Assembly (NCBI GenBank): GCA_016294075.1 | Contig: JAEDCQ010000001.1 | Span: 248,001-312,000, forward strand | Reading direction: 5' to 3' | DNA: 64,000 bases | From: Lachnospiraceae bacterium | GTDB lineage: Bacteria > Bacillota > Clostridia > Lachnospirales > Lachnospiraceae | Shown here: piece by piece, positions 19,251-26,917 of the stretch | How positions within the stretch are numbered: position 1 is the stretch's first letter | How the letters are laid out: every line of letters starts with the position of its first letter | Notes under the pieces: generated by a model | Told to the model about the DNA's origin: nothing | The model's input: only the letters and a program-made list of their open reading frames with translations | Databases searched by the model: none | Position numbers and translations under genes: made by a program

Positions 19251-20688
19251 TAAAAGAAATAAAAAAAGGCTACACAGTAATCGTAATAAGGAAATTATAG
19301 TGTTATCGTCTGTGTTTTCATGTGTTTTCTGCATCATGATTGTGTATTTGTGTCTGTATGTCAAAAACAATGAAATGGAATTGATGAATAACAGCTACAA
19401 TGCAAGACAGGCTATTCTTGCTTCTGAAAATACACGTGGTACAATATTTGACCGAAATGGTGAAAAATTGGCGTATACTGCAAATAACGGAGAAACCGAA
19501 ACCCGTGTTTATCCGTATGAAAATTTGTTTTCTCATGTAATCGGTTATTCCACAAAGGACAAGACCGGAATAGAACAGCTTACTAATTATTATTTAATTA
19601 ATTCCAATATACCGTTATCCGAGAAGGTGGAAAATGATATTGCACAGGTTAAAAACCCCGGGAATAATGTATATACAACTTTAGATACAAAATTACAGCA
19701 GGTTGTTTATGATTCTCTCGGAATTTATAAAAGTGCATGTGTTGTGACAAATGTTAAGACCGGTGAAGTGCTTGCAATGGTCAGTAAGCCTGATTTTAAT
19801 CCTAATACGATTGTACAGGATTGGGATAAATATGTGGAAGAAGAACAGACAAAGAAAAGCTCTGTTTTATTAAACCGTGTAACGCAGGGAATTTATCCTC
19901 CGGGTTCAACATTTAAAATAGTTACAACATTGGAATATTTAAAGGAAAATAATGAATCGGTAGAAGGATATTCTTTTGACTGTAACGGCCGATTTAGTTT
20001 AGGGGATACAAAGATACAATGTTATCACGGTTCGGTCCATGGAAATGAGGACTTTTATAAGGCGTTTGCAAAATCATGTAATTCGGCTTTTGCCAGTATC
20101 GGTGTCGGATTAGACCGTAATGCATATGGGGATACTTTGGATAAGCTGTTATTTAATAAAGAACTTCCGCTTGATATTAATTATACAAAAAGCGTATTAA
20201 AGGTGGATGATACGGTTACGGATGATGAGATGATTCAAATCAGTATCGGACAGGGAAAAGCACAAATTACACCTATGCATATGAATATGATTACCTGTGC
20301 GATTGCCAACGGCGGTGTTTTAATGAAACCGCGTTTTATAAATAGTATTTTATCTGCTAACGGTACCGTTATTGAAAAAAATTCGGATGAAGAATATGGT
20401 CAGTTAATGACAAAAGCGGAATCGGATGCATTGACAGAATTAATGGTCGGAGTAGTGAATGAGGGTACAGCCCAAAAATTAAAATCCGATAACTATCAGG
20501 CTGCCGGAAAGACCGGTTCGGCTGAATATAATGGGGTAAAAGAAGATTCCCATGCGTGGTTTACGGGATTTGCGCCGGCAGATGAGCCGGAAATTGCTGT
20601 AACCATTATTATAGAGGGTATCGGTTCGGGAGGCGATTATGCTGCACCGATAGCCAAGCGTATCTTTGATGCATATTTTACGCAGTAG
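19231..20688 (+). CDS. penicillin-binding protein, class B transpeptidase
   Basis: 485 residues from the ATG that overlaps the previous gene by 20 bases. A very basic cytosolic start, one membrane helix (about residues 20-45), a short dimerisation region with TRGTIFDRNGE, and a transpeptidase domain with all three active-site motifs: S226-T-F-K229, S282-C-N284 and K427-T-G429. The N-terminal region is short, like PBPA of actinobacteria and the spore-associated enzymes, rather than like long PbpB. It cross-links peptidoglycan made by the SEDS partner. Translation is probably coupled to that gene, since the ribosome site sits inside its acidic tail. Confidence 0.9.
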   Translation: MKMRKNNKRNKKRLHSNRNKEIIVLSSVFSCVFCIMIVYLCLYVKNNEMELMNNSYNARQAILASENTRGTIFDRNGEKLAYTANNGETETRVYPYENLFSHVIGYSTKDKTGIEQLTNYYLINSNIPLSEKVENDIAQVKNPGNNVYTTLDTKLQQVVYDSLGIYKSACVVTNVKTGEVLAMVSKPDFNPNTIVQDWDKYVEEEQTKKSSVLLNRVTQGIYPPGSTFKIVTTLEYLKENNESVEGYSFDCNGRFSLGDTKIQCYHGSVHGNEDFYKAFAKSCNSAFASIGVGLDRNAYGDTLDKLLFNKELPLDINYTKSVLKVDDTVTDDEMIQISIGQGKAQITPMHMNMITCAIANGGVLMKPRFINSILSANGTVIEKNSDEEYGQLMTKAESDALTELMVGVVNEGTAQKLKSDNYQAAGKTGSAEYNGVKEDSHAWFTGFAPADEPEIAVTIIIEGIGSGGDYAAPIAKRIFDAYFTQ

Positions 20689-20731
20689 AAAAAGTATATA
20701 TAATTTGGAAAATCCGTAATCAGAAATAGCC

Positions 20732-20760
20732 TTGCCTAATAGGGGAAATTGGTCTATACT
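20732..20760 (+). promoter_or_regulatory. promoter of the Nudix gene
   Basis: TTGCCT at 20732-20737, 17 bases, TATACT at 20755-20760. The predicted start near 20767 excludes the open frame beginning at 20749 and supports the ATG at 20806. Confidence 0.6.
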
Positions 20761-20805
20761 GAAATCAGGTTTTGGAATCACCCGGCCAGGTTAGGAGGAA
20801 TTGCA

Positions 20806-21258
20806 ATGGTTGAGGCAATTAGTTGTGGCGGTGTGGTTATTTTTCGTGGCAAAATTCTTCTTTTATATCGCAGTTATATGAATAAGAATGACGGATGGGT
20901 ATTGCCCAAGGGAACCGTTGAGCCGGGCGAAGAATATACAGATACAGCATTACGTGAAGTCTTAGAAGAGACGGGAGCAAGAGCTGCCATAAAAAAATAC
21001 ATCGGCAAAAGTGAATATCGTTTTACAATTCCGGATGATATTGTAGAAAAAGAAGTACATTGGTATCTGATGATGGCGAACAGTTATTACAGTAAGCCGC
21101 AACGCGAGGAGTATTTTACGGATTCCGGTTTTTATAAATATCATGAAGCATATCACCTGCTTAAATTCGCCAATGAACGTCAGATTTTAGAAAAGGCATA
21201 TGCCGTATATCAGGAACTAAAGAAGAAAAATCAATGGAGAGAAGACAGAACTCTATAG
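20806..21258 (+). CDS. Nudix hydrolase
   Basis: 150 residues. The Nudix box GX5EX7REUXEEXGU is complete at about residues 40-62 (GTVEPGEEYTDTALREVLEETG), binding magnesium and cleaving nucleoside diphosphate-linked compounds. WVLPKG just before it is typical of diadenosine polyphosphate or related small-nucleotide hydrolases, so clean-up of Ap4A-like or oxidised nucleotides is possible; the substrate is not determined. AGGAGG seven bases upstream fixes the start. The 3' end has no terminator and the next gene begins 83 bases later. Confidence 0.87.
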   Translation: MVEAISCGGVVIFRGKILLLYRSYMNKNDGWVLPKGTVEPGEEYTDTALREVLEETGARAAIKKYIGKSEYRFTIPDDIVEKEVHWYLMMANSYYSKPQREEYFTDSGFYKYHEAYHLLKFANERQILEKAYAVYQELKKKNQWREDRTL

Positions 21259-21341
21259 AACTCCAAGTGATTCTGTGGAAATTCAAAGATAAGAAGGCGT
21301 TTTTGACGTCTTTTTTTGGATATGATGATAGGAAGCTGGGT

Positions 21342-21656
21342 ATGCAATTTTATAATAAACTATACATTGGTGAGTCAATAAAACATCCCAAACGTGTTAA
21401 ATGGAAGCTTCGTGTAGGCGCGGGCCAGTTCAATGTACATTTAATTACGATTTCCGAAAATGGTGATAATCAATTGGAATGCTTTCATAACGGATTATTA
21501 AAACAGAAGGTCTTTCGCAGGCAGAGGCATTTTGTTGTGGGTATTGCCGCTGATTACGAAGAAGCAATCGGATTGATTGAACAAATTACAGCAGATTGTG
21601 TAAGTGAGACAGGAACAGGAAATATCAAGGCGTTTCTGTTAGATAAATCGTCATGA
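21342..21656 (+). CDS. conserved hypothetical protein, 104 aa
   Basis: Starts MQFYNKLYIGESIKHPKRVKWKL and is behind AGGAAG with 8 bases spacing; a longer version starting 36 codons earlier overlaps the Nudix gene and lacks a ribosome site, so it was rejected. No signal peptide, membrane segment or known domain. The pattern of a small mixed alpha/beta protein with a final helix (YEEAIGLIEQITADCVSETG) is familiar from short uncharacterised proteins in related Lachnospiraceae genomes. It sits nine bases before ytfI and may belong to that sporulation-linked cluster. Confidence 0.6.
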   Translation: MQFYNKLYIGESIKHPKRVKWKLRVGAGQFNVHLITISENGDNQLECFHNGLLKQKVFRRQRHFVVGIAADYEEAIGLIEQITADCVSETGTGNIKAFLLDKSS

Positions 21657-21664
21657 GGTTATAA

Positions 21665-22591
21665 ATGCTTTCGGTTTTGTTCATAATATTAAAAATAATC
21701 GGAATAGTGCTTTTAGCAATTGTAATTTTATTGCTCTTACTGTTTTTTTGTATTCTGTTTGTACCGGCACGGTATCGCATAACGGGTAGTTATGAGGAGA
21801 CATTTGTCTGCAAGGCAAAAATAACATGGCTTCTGCATTTTATTGTGGTAAAAATAAATGTAGAAAAAGAGACTGTTACATCAATACGTATACTGGGTAT
21901 TCCGTTATCTGTTTTTTTGAGGAAGAAAAAGGAGCCTGCTGTTGAAAAACAAAAAACAAATAAGCCTGCTGTTGAAAAACAAAAAACAAATAAGCCTGCT
22001 GTTGAAAAACAAAAAACAAATAAGCCTGTTGTTGAAAAACAGAATATAAATAAGCCTCAGCATGATGCAAATGGGGATAAGGAAACAGACACTTCCTGTA
22101 AATCGGAAAAAATTACATTTTTTAAGAAAATTAAATTAAAAATCCAAAAAATCATTGATTTATTTAACAGCATTATTAATCAAATAAAACTGTTCTTTAC
22201 AGATATAAAAGAAAAAAAAGACCGCATAAAACGCTATCTTTCCATATTGAAGTCAGATGCAGCAAAAGCCTCTTTCTTACTATGTAAAAAAAAGCTGTTT
22301 AAGATGCTTAAACACTTTATACCAAGAAAAATGCATGCCAATATCACTTATGGTCTCTCTGACCCGGCTGATACAGGATATATTTTGGCATTATACAGTA
22401 TGCTTCCGGAAGCATTCGGAAAGAAGGTTGTTCTTTATCCGGATTTTAATCAAGCGGTTTTTAAATGTGACTTCCGCATGAAGGGATTAATCAGAATGTG
22501 GACACTTCTGCATCAGATATTAAGTGTTATAGTGGATAAAAACTGTAAAAATTTCTATAAAACATTAAAAAAGGAGATTGCGAATGAGTGA
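21665..22591 (+). CDS. ytfI: DUF2953 (YtfI-like) membrane protein with a repeat insert
   Basis: 308 residues. One N-terminal membrane helix (about 5-33), then VPARYRITG and a DUF2953 C-terminal part (ITYGLSDPADTGYILALYSMLPEAFG, about 230-260) as in B. subtilis YtfI, which is encoded beside ytfJ exactly as here. Between the two lies a low-complexity, lysine-rich insert made of four 10-residue repeats (three of PAVEKQKTNK and one variant, about 91-130), encoded by a 30-bp tandem repeat. Function is not known; sporulation is suggested by the overlap of 8 bases with gerW/ytfJ. Confidence 0.75.
   Translation: MLSVLFIILKIIGIVLLAIVILLLLLFFCILFVPARYRITGSYEETFVCKAKITWLLHFIVVKINVEKETVTSIRILGIPLSVFLRKKKEPAVEKQKTNKPAVEKQKTNKPAVEKQKTNKPVVEKQNINKPQHDANGDKETDTSCKSEKITFFKKIKLKIQKIIDLFNSIINQIKLFFTDIKEKKDRIKRYLSILKSDAAKASFLLCKKKLFKMLKHFIPRKMHANITYGLSDPADTGYILALYSMLPEAFGKKVVLYPDFNQAVFKCDFRMKGLIRMWTLLHQILSVIVDKNCKNFYKTLKKEIANE
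21935..22054 (+). repeat. 30-bp in-frame tandem repeat inside ytfI
   Basis: Four head-to-tail 30-bp units at 21935, 21965, 21995 and 22025. The first three are identical over all 30 bases; the fourth has several changes. The unit is in frame and encodes ten residues, so copy number can change without breaking the gene. Confidence 0.95.
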
Positions 22592-22949
22592 GAATAATTT
22601 TAATTTGGTTATGGATTCTTTATTGAAGGGCGTGGATTCCGTAATCAGCACAAAAACAGTAGTCGGTGAGGCAAAGCAGATTGGTGATACGATTATTTTA
22701 CCGCTGGTAGATGTGTCATTCGGACTTGGTGCAGGAAAAAACGGTGGTGGTGTAGGCGGAAAAATTACGCCAAGTGCTGTTTTGGTAATTAAGGATGGAC
22801 ATACGAAGCTTGTTAATATTAAAAATCAGGATACAATTACGAAGATTTTAGATATGGTTCCGGATGTAGTGGATAAATTCACATCTAAAAAAGAAGATAT
22901 AATGGATGACGACAGTGCAAAAGAGCTTGCTTTTCCGGAAGAAGAATAA
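22584..22949 (+). CDS. gerW: GerW-family sporulation protein (YtfJ)
   Basis: 121 residues. The centre has the family signature VSFGLGAGKNGGGVGGKITPSAVLVI (about 48-75), a glycine-rich strand region typical of YtfJ/GerW, a small protein needed for proper spore germination in B. subtilis. The start MSENNFNLVMDSLLKG follows GGAG by seven bases and overlaps the end of ytfI. An alternative TTG two codons upstream is less likely. The acidic C-terminus (MDDDSAKELAFPEEE) is probably disordered. Its presence suggests the organism is, or recently was, a spore former. Confidence 0.85.
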   Translation: MSENNFNLVMDSLLKGVDSVISTKTVVGEAKQIGDTIILPLVDVSFGLGAGKNGGGVGGKITPSAVLVIKDGHTKLVNIKNQDTITKILDMVPDVVDKFTSKKEDIMDDDSAKELAFPEEE

Positions 22950-23033
22950 AGCCTGTTTTTTTAAATAATATGTCAATTTTTTGATGTTTTCTAATATTAT
23001 ATAAGTAAGAAGAAGCATTCCGGAGCCGTATTT

Positions 23034-23171
23034 ATGAAAATAGTAGGATTTGTTTTGTTTTGGATAAGCTTTGGTATGGTGTTGATGCTTCTGATAAATA
23101 ATACATTTGTAGGGATTTTGTTGATTACAATATTTATGATTGCGGGATTCAATTTATTCTGCTACAGATAA
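23034..23171 (+). CDS. 45-residue membrane peptide
   Basis: A short open frame MKIVGFVLFWISFGMVLMLLIN followed by NTFVGILLITIFMIAGFNLFCYR. It consists almost entirely of two hydrophobic helices (about 3-21 and 24-42) joined by a short polar turn, a hairpin of the size of small membrane proteins. CGGAG lies eight bases before the ATG. It fills the gap between gerW and the J-domain gene (13 bases to the next start) and is probably co-transcribed with the latter. The same two-helix pattern is seen for other tiny proteins of Clostridia, but I do not recognise a family. Confidence 0.6.
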   Translation: MKIVGFVLFWISFGMVLMLLINNTFVGILLITIFMIAGFNLFCYR

Positions 23172-23184
23172 ACAGGGATAAAAT

Positions 23185-23763
23185 ATGGATGCAAAGGAAC
23201 CGAAAGAAACGGATATAAGTATTCTGGATGAGGTAATGCGTGATGAAACGATACTGGAAGAAATGTCTCAGAAAGAATTAACAGACCTCAAAAAATTTTT
23301 GTTTGAAGAAAGAATACGTGTCATTCAGGAAAAAGAAGAACAAAAAGAGGTTTATGAAAAATTCTTAAAAGAACGTCTTGTATTTCAGGAGGAGATGAAA
23401 GCATTAAATAAGAAGGTACTTGCCGAGCGTAAGAGACTTAAGGATGAAAGCAGTTTTTTTGATAAGAAGCTGCAGATTCTTCAGAACGGGTTCCTCCAGT
23501 TGGATATGGACCGCAAAAAATTTGAACGTGAAAAAAAGCAATATGAGGAGCAACGACGGAACGGATATACGAATACTTCATCTTATTATAAGGGAAGTGT
23601 GCCTGATTTTTTCAGAGGAGTAAATAATGTTTTGGGATTAAAAAAGAGATATCGTGACTTACTTAAGATTTTTCATCCCGATAATCTATGCGGGGATGGT
23701 GAAACCGTATTAGAGATTAACCGTCAATATGATACTATGCGTAAACGTATGGGTGAAAAATAA
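23185..23763 (+). CDS. coiled-coil protein with C-terminal J-domain-like segment
   Basis: 192 residues. Residues about 25-130 are charged and heptad-like (KKFLFEERIRVIQEKEEQKEVYEKFLKER and so on), a long coiled coil. The last 40 residues look like helices II and III of a J domain: KKRYRDLLKIF, H164-P165-D166, then ETVLEINRQYDTMRK. The HPD tripeptide is what DnaJ proteins use to stimulate Hsp70 ATPase. Helix I seems to be represented by VPDFFRGVNNVLGLK or is missing. It could recruit DnaK to a coiled-coil partner; no membrane anchor is present, but the gene just upstream encodes a membrane hairpin. Function otherwise unknown. Confidence 0.65.
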   Translation: MDAKEPKETDISILDEVMRDETILEEMSQKELTDLKKFLFEERIRVIQEKEEQKEVYEKFLKERLVFQEEMKALNKKVLAERKRLKDESSFFDKKLQILQNGFLQLDMDRKKFEREKKQYEEQRRNGYTNTSSYYKGSVPDFFRGVNNVLGLKKRYRDLLKIFHPDNLCGDGETVLEINRQYDTMRKRMGEK

Positions 23764-23775
23764 TAATTTATAAAA

Positions 23776-23803
23776 AAAGGTTGTCTGGATTCAGACAACC
23801 TTT
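23776..23803. terminator. bidirectional terminator
   Basis: AAAGGTTGTCTG, loop GATT, CAGACAACCTTT: a perfect 12-bp stem between the convergent J-domain and rpmB genes, with A/T runs on both sides. Confidence 0.88.
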
Positions 23804-23814
23804 AGCTGTTTAAA

Positions 23815-24000
23815 TTAAGCTCTTTCAACACGGCCGGATTTTAAACAAGTAGTGCAAACATGCATCTTCTTAGCTGCACCGTTAACTTTACATTTTACGC
23901 TTCTAACATTGGAATTCCAAATATGATTGGATCTTCTATGAGAATGGCTGACGTTGTTTCCAAAATGTACGCCTTTTCCGCAGATATCACATTTTGCCAT
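23815..24000 (-). CDS. rpmB: 50S ribosomal protein L28
   Basis: 61 residues, starting MAKCDICGKGVHFGNNVSHSHRRSNHIW. It has the zinc-binding form with two CxxC pairs (KCDICGK and VCTTCLKSG), as in Bacillus and many Clostridia, which is the form expected when zinc is sufficient. AGGAGGTG lies seven bases before the ATG; seven further upstream codons are open but not used. Monocistronic between a strong promoter and a shared terminator. Confidence 0.96.
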   Translation of the reverse strand: MAKCDICGKGVHFGNNVSHSHRRSNHIWNSNVRSVKCKVNGAAKKMHVCTTCLKSGRVERA

Positions 24001-24043
24001 AATAACACCTCCTAAAACCATTAGATTTCGTCACAACGGTATT

Positions 24044-24072
24044 ATCATAGCAGATGACATTGATAAATGCAA
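24044..24072 (-). promoter_or_regulatory. rpmB promoter
   Basis: On the minus strand: TTGCAT at 24072-24067, 17 bases, TATGAT at 24049-24044. The gap to the divergent hemerythrin gene also holds a short dyad CATCACGGAGTGATG near 24124-24138; no clear promoter for the plus strand was found. Confidence 0.65.
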
Positions 24073-24198
24073 GTAAAAAATTGATTTTATCTGGCAGAAT
24101 AAGTAAAAAATTATATTGTAAACATCACGGAGTGATGCTAAAGTAATAACCATAGACATACATAGTATATAAATTTGAAAAATTAGGGGTGGACCGGA

Positions 24199-24588
24199 AT
24201 GTACGAATTTAAAGAAGAATATGTAACAGGAATTGAACAGATTGACGAAGAACATAAGAGATTATTTGAGATAGCAGACGAAACGTATAATTTGAGCAGG
24301 AAAGAGTTTTTGGTAGATAAATATGATCAGGTTATACAAATTCTTAAGGAATTAAAAGAATATGCGACAATGCATTTTGAACACGAAGAAGCGTATATGG
24401 AGAGCATCGGATATAAGAAAATGTTTACACAAAAGGTACAGCATAATGCTTTTTGTGAAAAGCTGAATAGCTGGAATTTGTATGATATTGATGAAAATTC
24501 CGAAGAAATAGTAGATGAAATTTTAAACTTTTTGACGAATTGGCTGGTCAGTCATATTTTAGAGCATGATAAGCAGATAGGAATGTAG
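24199..24588 (+). CDS. bacteriohemerythrin lacking one histidine ligand
   Basis: 129 residues, a four-helix hemerythrin-like protein that binds a non-haem di-iron site and usually senses or carries oxygen. Ligands matching Methylococcus bacteriohemerythrin are His19, His59, Glu63, His82, His119 and Asp124, with identical internal spacings (H59-E63, 19 and 23 residues onward, H119-D124). The first histidine of the HxxxH pair is Gln78 here (codon caa). One iron would lose a ligand, so the site may be mixed or mononuclear. In an anaerobe a role in oxygen or NO protection is plausible. It has GGGGTGG before the ATG, and no signalling domain is attached. Confidence 0.85.
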   Translation: MYEFKEEYVTGIEQIDEEHKRLFEIADETYNLSRKEFLVDKYDQVIQILKELKEYATMHFEHEEAYMESIGYKKMFTQKVQHNAFCEKLNSWNLYDIDENSEEIVDEILNFLTNWLVSHILEHDKQIGM

Positions 24589-24641
24589 AATGTAAGCTGA
24601 AAATTTTGCTTTGAATTTGATTGTGATTTATAGGAGGAATA

Positions 24642-25529
24642 ATGAAACTATATACCGTTATTCATAAAAATAAAGAAGAATTGGTGGTCTCATATCAGGA
24701 AGGGAATATTGCGTATCCGTTATATAAGCTTGGATTTGAATTTTCAGATATGAATGATTTAATCTCCAATATTACAAAAGAGCAGCTGGAGACATTAAAG
24801 GAGCTGGGCGGCAAAGATTTGTGGGAATATGAGATTTTACTTGGCGATGTGAAAATCTGTTCACCGATAATATATCCGCGTCAGGATGTAATATGTCTCG
24901 GAATTAATTATGGGGACCATGCCATTGAAGCCGGTAAATTCTGCAATGAATCTTTTGGAGGTGACAGACCCTATACCATATATTTTTCTAAAAGAGTGAA
25001 TAGGGCAACCGCACACGGGGAAACGATTCCTTCCTATGAAGGATTGGTAGACAGTCTGGATTATGAAGTGGAACTTGGGGTTATTCTTTCAAAGGATGTA
25101 AAGGACGTTTCACCTGAAGAAGCGCTTAACTATGTATTCGGTTATACCATCATTAATGATATCAGTGCAAGGAATCTGCAGACGCGTCATAAACAATGGT
25201 ATCTGGGAAAGAGTCTTGATGGTTTTACACCAATCGGGCCATGCATTGTAACAGCAGATGAAATTTGCAATCCACAGAATCTTGCTATTAAAAGCTATGT
25301 AAACGGTGAATTGCGTCAAAACGGAAACACAAAGTATATGATGCAGACGGTAGCCGGTGCTATTTCTGAATTGTCCAAAGGAATGACATTAAAAGCCGGT
25401 ACAATAATTGCAACAGGGACACCTGCCGGTGTCGGAATGGGTATGAATCCTACATGCTTTTTAAAGAGGGGCGATGTTGTAACCTGTTCCATAGAAAAAA
25501 TCGGGGTTCTGGAGAATACAATAGGATAA
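24642..25529 (+). CDS. fumarylacetoacetate hydrolase family protein
   Basis: 295 residues. The C-terminal two thirds carry the FAH fold: VICLGINYGDHAIEAG, YFSKRVNRATAHGE, the metal-binding DYEVELGVIL block, ARNLQTRHKQWYLGKSLDGFTPIGP and ATGTPAGVGMGMNP. A short N-terminal domain precedes it. Members cleave carbon-carbon bonds in acylpyruvates or decarboxylate and isomerise small keto acids using magnesium; the actual substrate is not predictable. AGGAGG lies five bases before the ATG. The gene sits 53 bases after hemerythrin and is followed by the pheST T-box; there is no catabolic neighbour to suggest a pathway. Confidence 0.85.
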   Translation: MKLYTVIHKNKEELVVSYQEGNIAYPLYKLGFEFSDMNDLISNITKEQLETLKELGGKDLWEYEILLGDVKICSPIIYPRQDVICLGINYGDHAIEAGKFCNESFGGDRPYTIYFSKRVNRATAHGETIPSYEGLVDSLDYEVELGVILSKDVKDVSPEEALNYVFGYTIINDISARNLQTRHKQWYLGKSLDGFTPIGPCIVTADEICNPQNLAIKSYVNGELRQNGNTKYMMQTVAGAISELSKGMTLKAGTIIATGTPAGVGMGMNPTCFLKRGDVVTCSIEKIGVLENTIG

Positions 25530-25548
25530 TAGGATACACCGATTTTGC

Positions 25549-25580
25549 TTGACAGAAGAAAAATTTTTTTTTAATATAAT
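25549..25580 (+). promoter_or_regulatory. promoter of the pheST T-box transcript
   Basis: TTGACA at 25549-25554. TATAAT lies at 25575-25580 with a long 20-base spacer; the overlapping TAATAT at 25572-25577 gives the ideal 17. Either places transcription just before stem I of the T-box. Confidence 0.6.
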
Positions 25581-25589
25581 AAGAGTTGA

Positions 25590-25859
25590 AATGCTATGAA
25601 GATGACTGTGTTCTGCAGTAAGGCGGATACAGACAGTAGGATTACATTTTCTTTCAGAGAGAGGAAGTCATCGGCTGTAAGCTTCCTTAAGTTCAGATGT
25701 ATGACGAAGTTCTCATCGGAGCAGTCCGGGTGAAGTCTACGGATGTGTAAGCCGGAACGTATGACGCGTTAAGTCTTTGAGAGCCTGTATGACAGGAATG
25801 TGGGTGGTACCGCGGATAAGTATATTCGTCCCTGACGTAAGTTGCGTCGGGGATTTTTT
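25590..25859 (+). promoter_or_regulatory. T-box riboswitch (tRNA-Phe type)
   Basis: The conserved T-box sequence TGGGTGGTACCGCGG is at 25801-25815, followed by the intrinsic terminator at 25829-25859. Stem I is closed by GATGACT (25601-25607) and AGTCATC (25666-25672). AGTA motifs lie at 25617 and 25635. A UUC codon followed by A at 25653-25655, on the 3' side of stem I, is the likely specifier, matching phenylalanine. Uncharged tRNA-Phe would pair with the specifier and the UGGU bulge and stabilise the antiterminator, allowing transcription of pheST. Confidence 0.9.
25829..25859 (+). terminator. T-box regulated terminator
   Basis: TCCCTGACG and CGTCGGGGA form a 9-bp stem with a 7-base loop followed by six Ts. 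It competes with the antiterminator formed by the T-box sequence. Confidence 0.9.
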
Positions 25860-25880
25860 ATTTCATGGAAAGGAGCCGTT

Positions 25881-26900
25881 ATGAAAGAAAAATTAGAAAA
25901 AATCAAACAGGAAGCCCTCTCACAGATTTCAAGCAGTGATGCCTTGGAAAAGCTGAATGAAATAAGGGTAAATTATCTTGGTAAAAAAGGAGAATTGACA
26001 GCTGTATTAAAGAGCATGAAGGATGTTGCTCCTGAGGACAGACCGAAGGTTGGCCAGCTTGTAAATGAAACAAGAGAAGAAATTGAAAAGGTCCTGGCTG
26101 AATCCATTGCCAAAATGGAGCGTATGAAACGTGAAGCGCAGATGAAACGAGAGGTAATTGATGTAACGCTTCCGGCTAAAAAAAACAATGTCGGACATAG
26201 ACATCCTAATACTATCGCGATGGAAGAGGTAGAACGTATTTTTATCGGTATGGGTTATGAAGTAGTAGAAGGTCCGGAAATCGAAACGGATTATTACAAC
26301 TTTGAGGCATTGAATATTCCTGCCGATCATCCTGCAAAAGACGAGCAGGATACATTCTATATTAACGGAGATTTCTTATTAAGAACACAGACCTCGGGCA
26401 CTCAGGTACATGTAATGGAGCAGGGAAAACTTCCAATCAGAATGATTGCACCGGGAAGAGTATTTCGCTCTGATGAAGTCGATGCAACACATTCTCCTTC
26501 ATTCCATCAGATAGAGGGACTTGTTATTGATAAACATATTACATTTGCTGATTTAAAAGGAACACTTGCAGAATTTGCAAAAGAGTTGTTTGGCGCGGAT
26601 ACAAAGGTGCGTTTCCGTCCTCATCATTTCAATTTCACGGAGCCGTCCGCAGAAATGGATGTTTCCTGCTTTAAGTGTGGCGGTGACGGATGCCGTTTCT
26701 GTAAAGGAACAGGCTGGATTGAAATATTAGGCTGCGGTATGGTTCATCCGAATGTTCTTACGATGTCAAAGATTGATCCGGAAAAATACAGCGGATTTGC
26801 TTTCGGTATCGGATTGGAACGTATTGCATTATTAAAATATGAAATTGATGACATGCGTTTACTGTATGAAAACGATGTTCGTTTCTTAAAACAGTTCTAA
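25881..26900 (+). CDS. pheS: phenylalanyl-tRNA synthetase alpha subunit
   Basis: 339 residues from MKEKLEKIKQEALSQ behind AGGAG; an in-frame extension of 13 codons runs through the terminator and was discarded. The N-terminal coiled-coil arm (about 1-100) binds tRNA; the class II catalytic core has motif 1 around NTIAMEEVERIFIGMGYEVVEGPE, motif 2 near FRSDEVDATHSPSFHQIEG, and motif 3 GIGLERIALLKY at the end. Cysteines in CFKCGGDGCRFCKGTGW form a zinc-ribbon-like insert found in this family. It forms the alpha2-beta2 enzyme with the next gene, 17 bases downstream. Confidence 0.97.
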   Translation: MKEKLEKIKQEALSQISSSDALEKLNEIRVNYLGKKGELTAVLKSMKDVAPEDRPKVGQLVNETREEIEKVLAESIAKMERMKREAQMKREVIDVTLPAKKNNVGHRHPNTIAMEEVERIFIGMGYEVVEGPEIETDYYNFEALNIPADHPAKDEQDTFYINGDFLLRTQTSGTQVHVMEQGKLPIRMIAPGRVFRSDEVDATHSPSFHQIEGLVIDKHITFADLKGTLAEFAKELFGADTKVRFRPHHFNFTEPSAEMDVSCFKCGGDGCRFCKGTGWIEILGCGMVHPNVLTMSKIDPEKYSGFAFGIGLERIALLKYEIDDMRLLYENDVRFLKQF

Positions 26901-26917
26901 GGGAAGGAGAAGAAATT

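Noticed and set aside
21935..22054. Direct 30-bp repeats as a possible CRISPR array.
   Set aside because: The units are adjacent with no spacers and are in frame inside ytfI.
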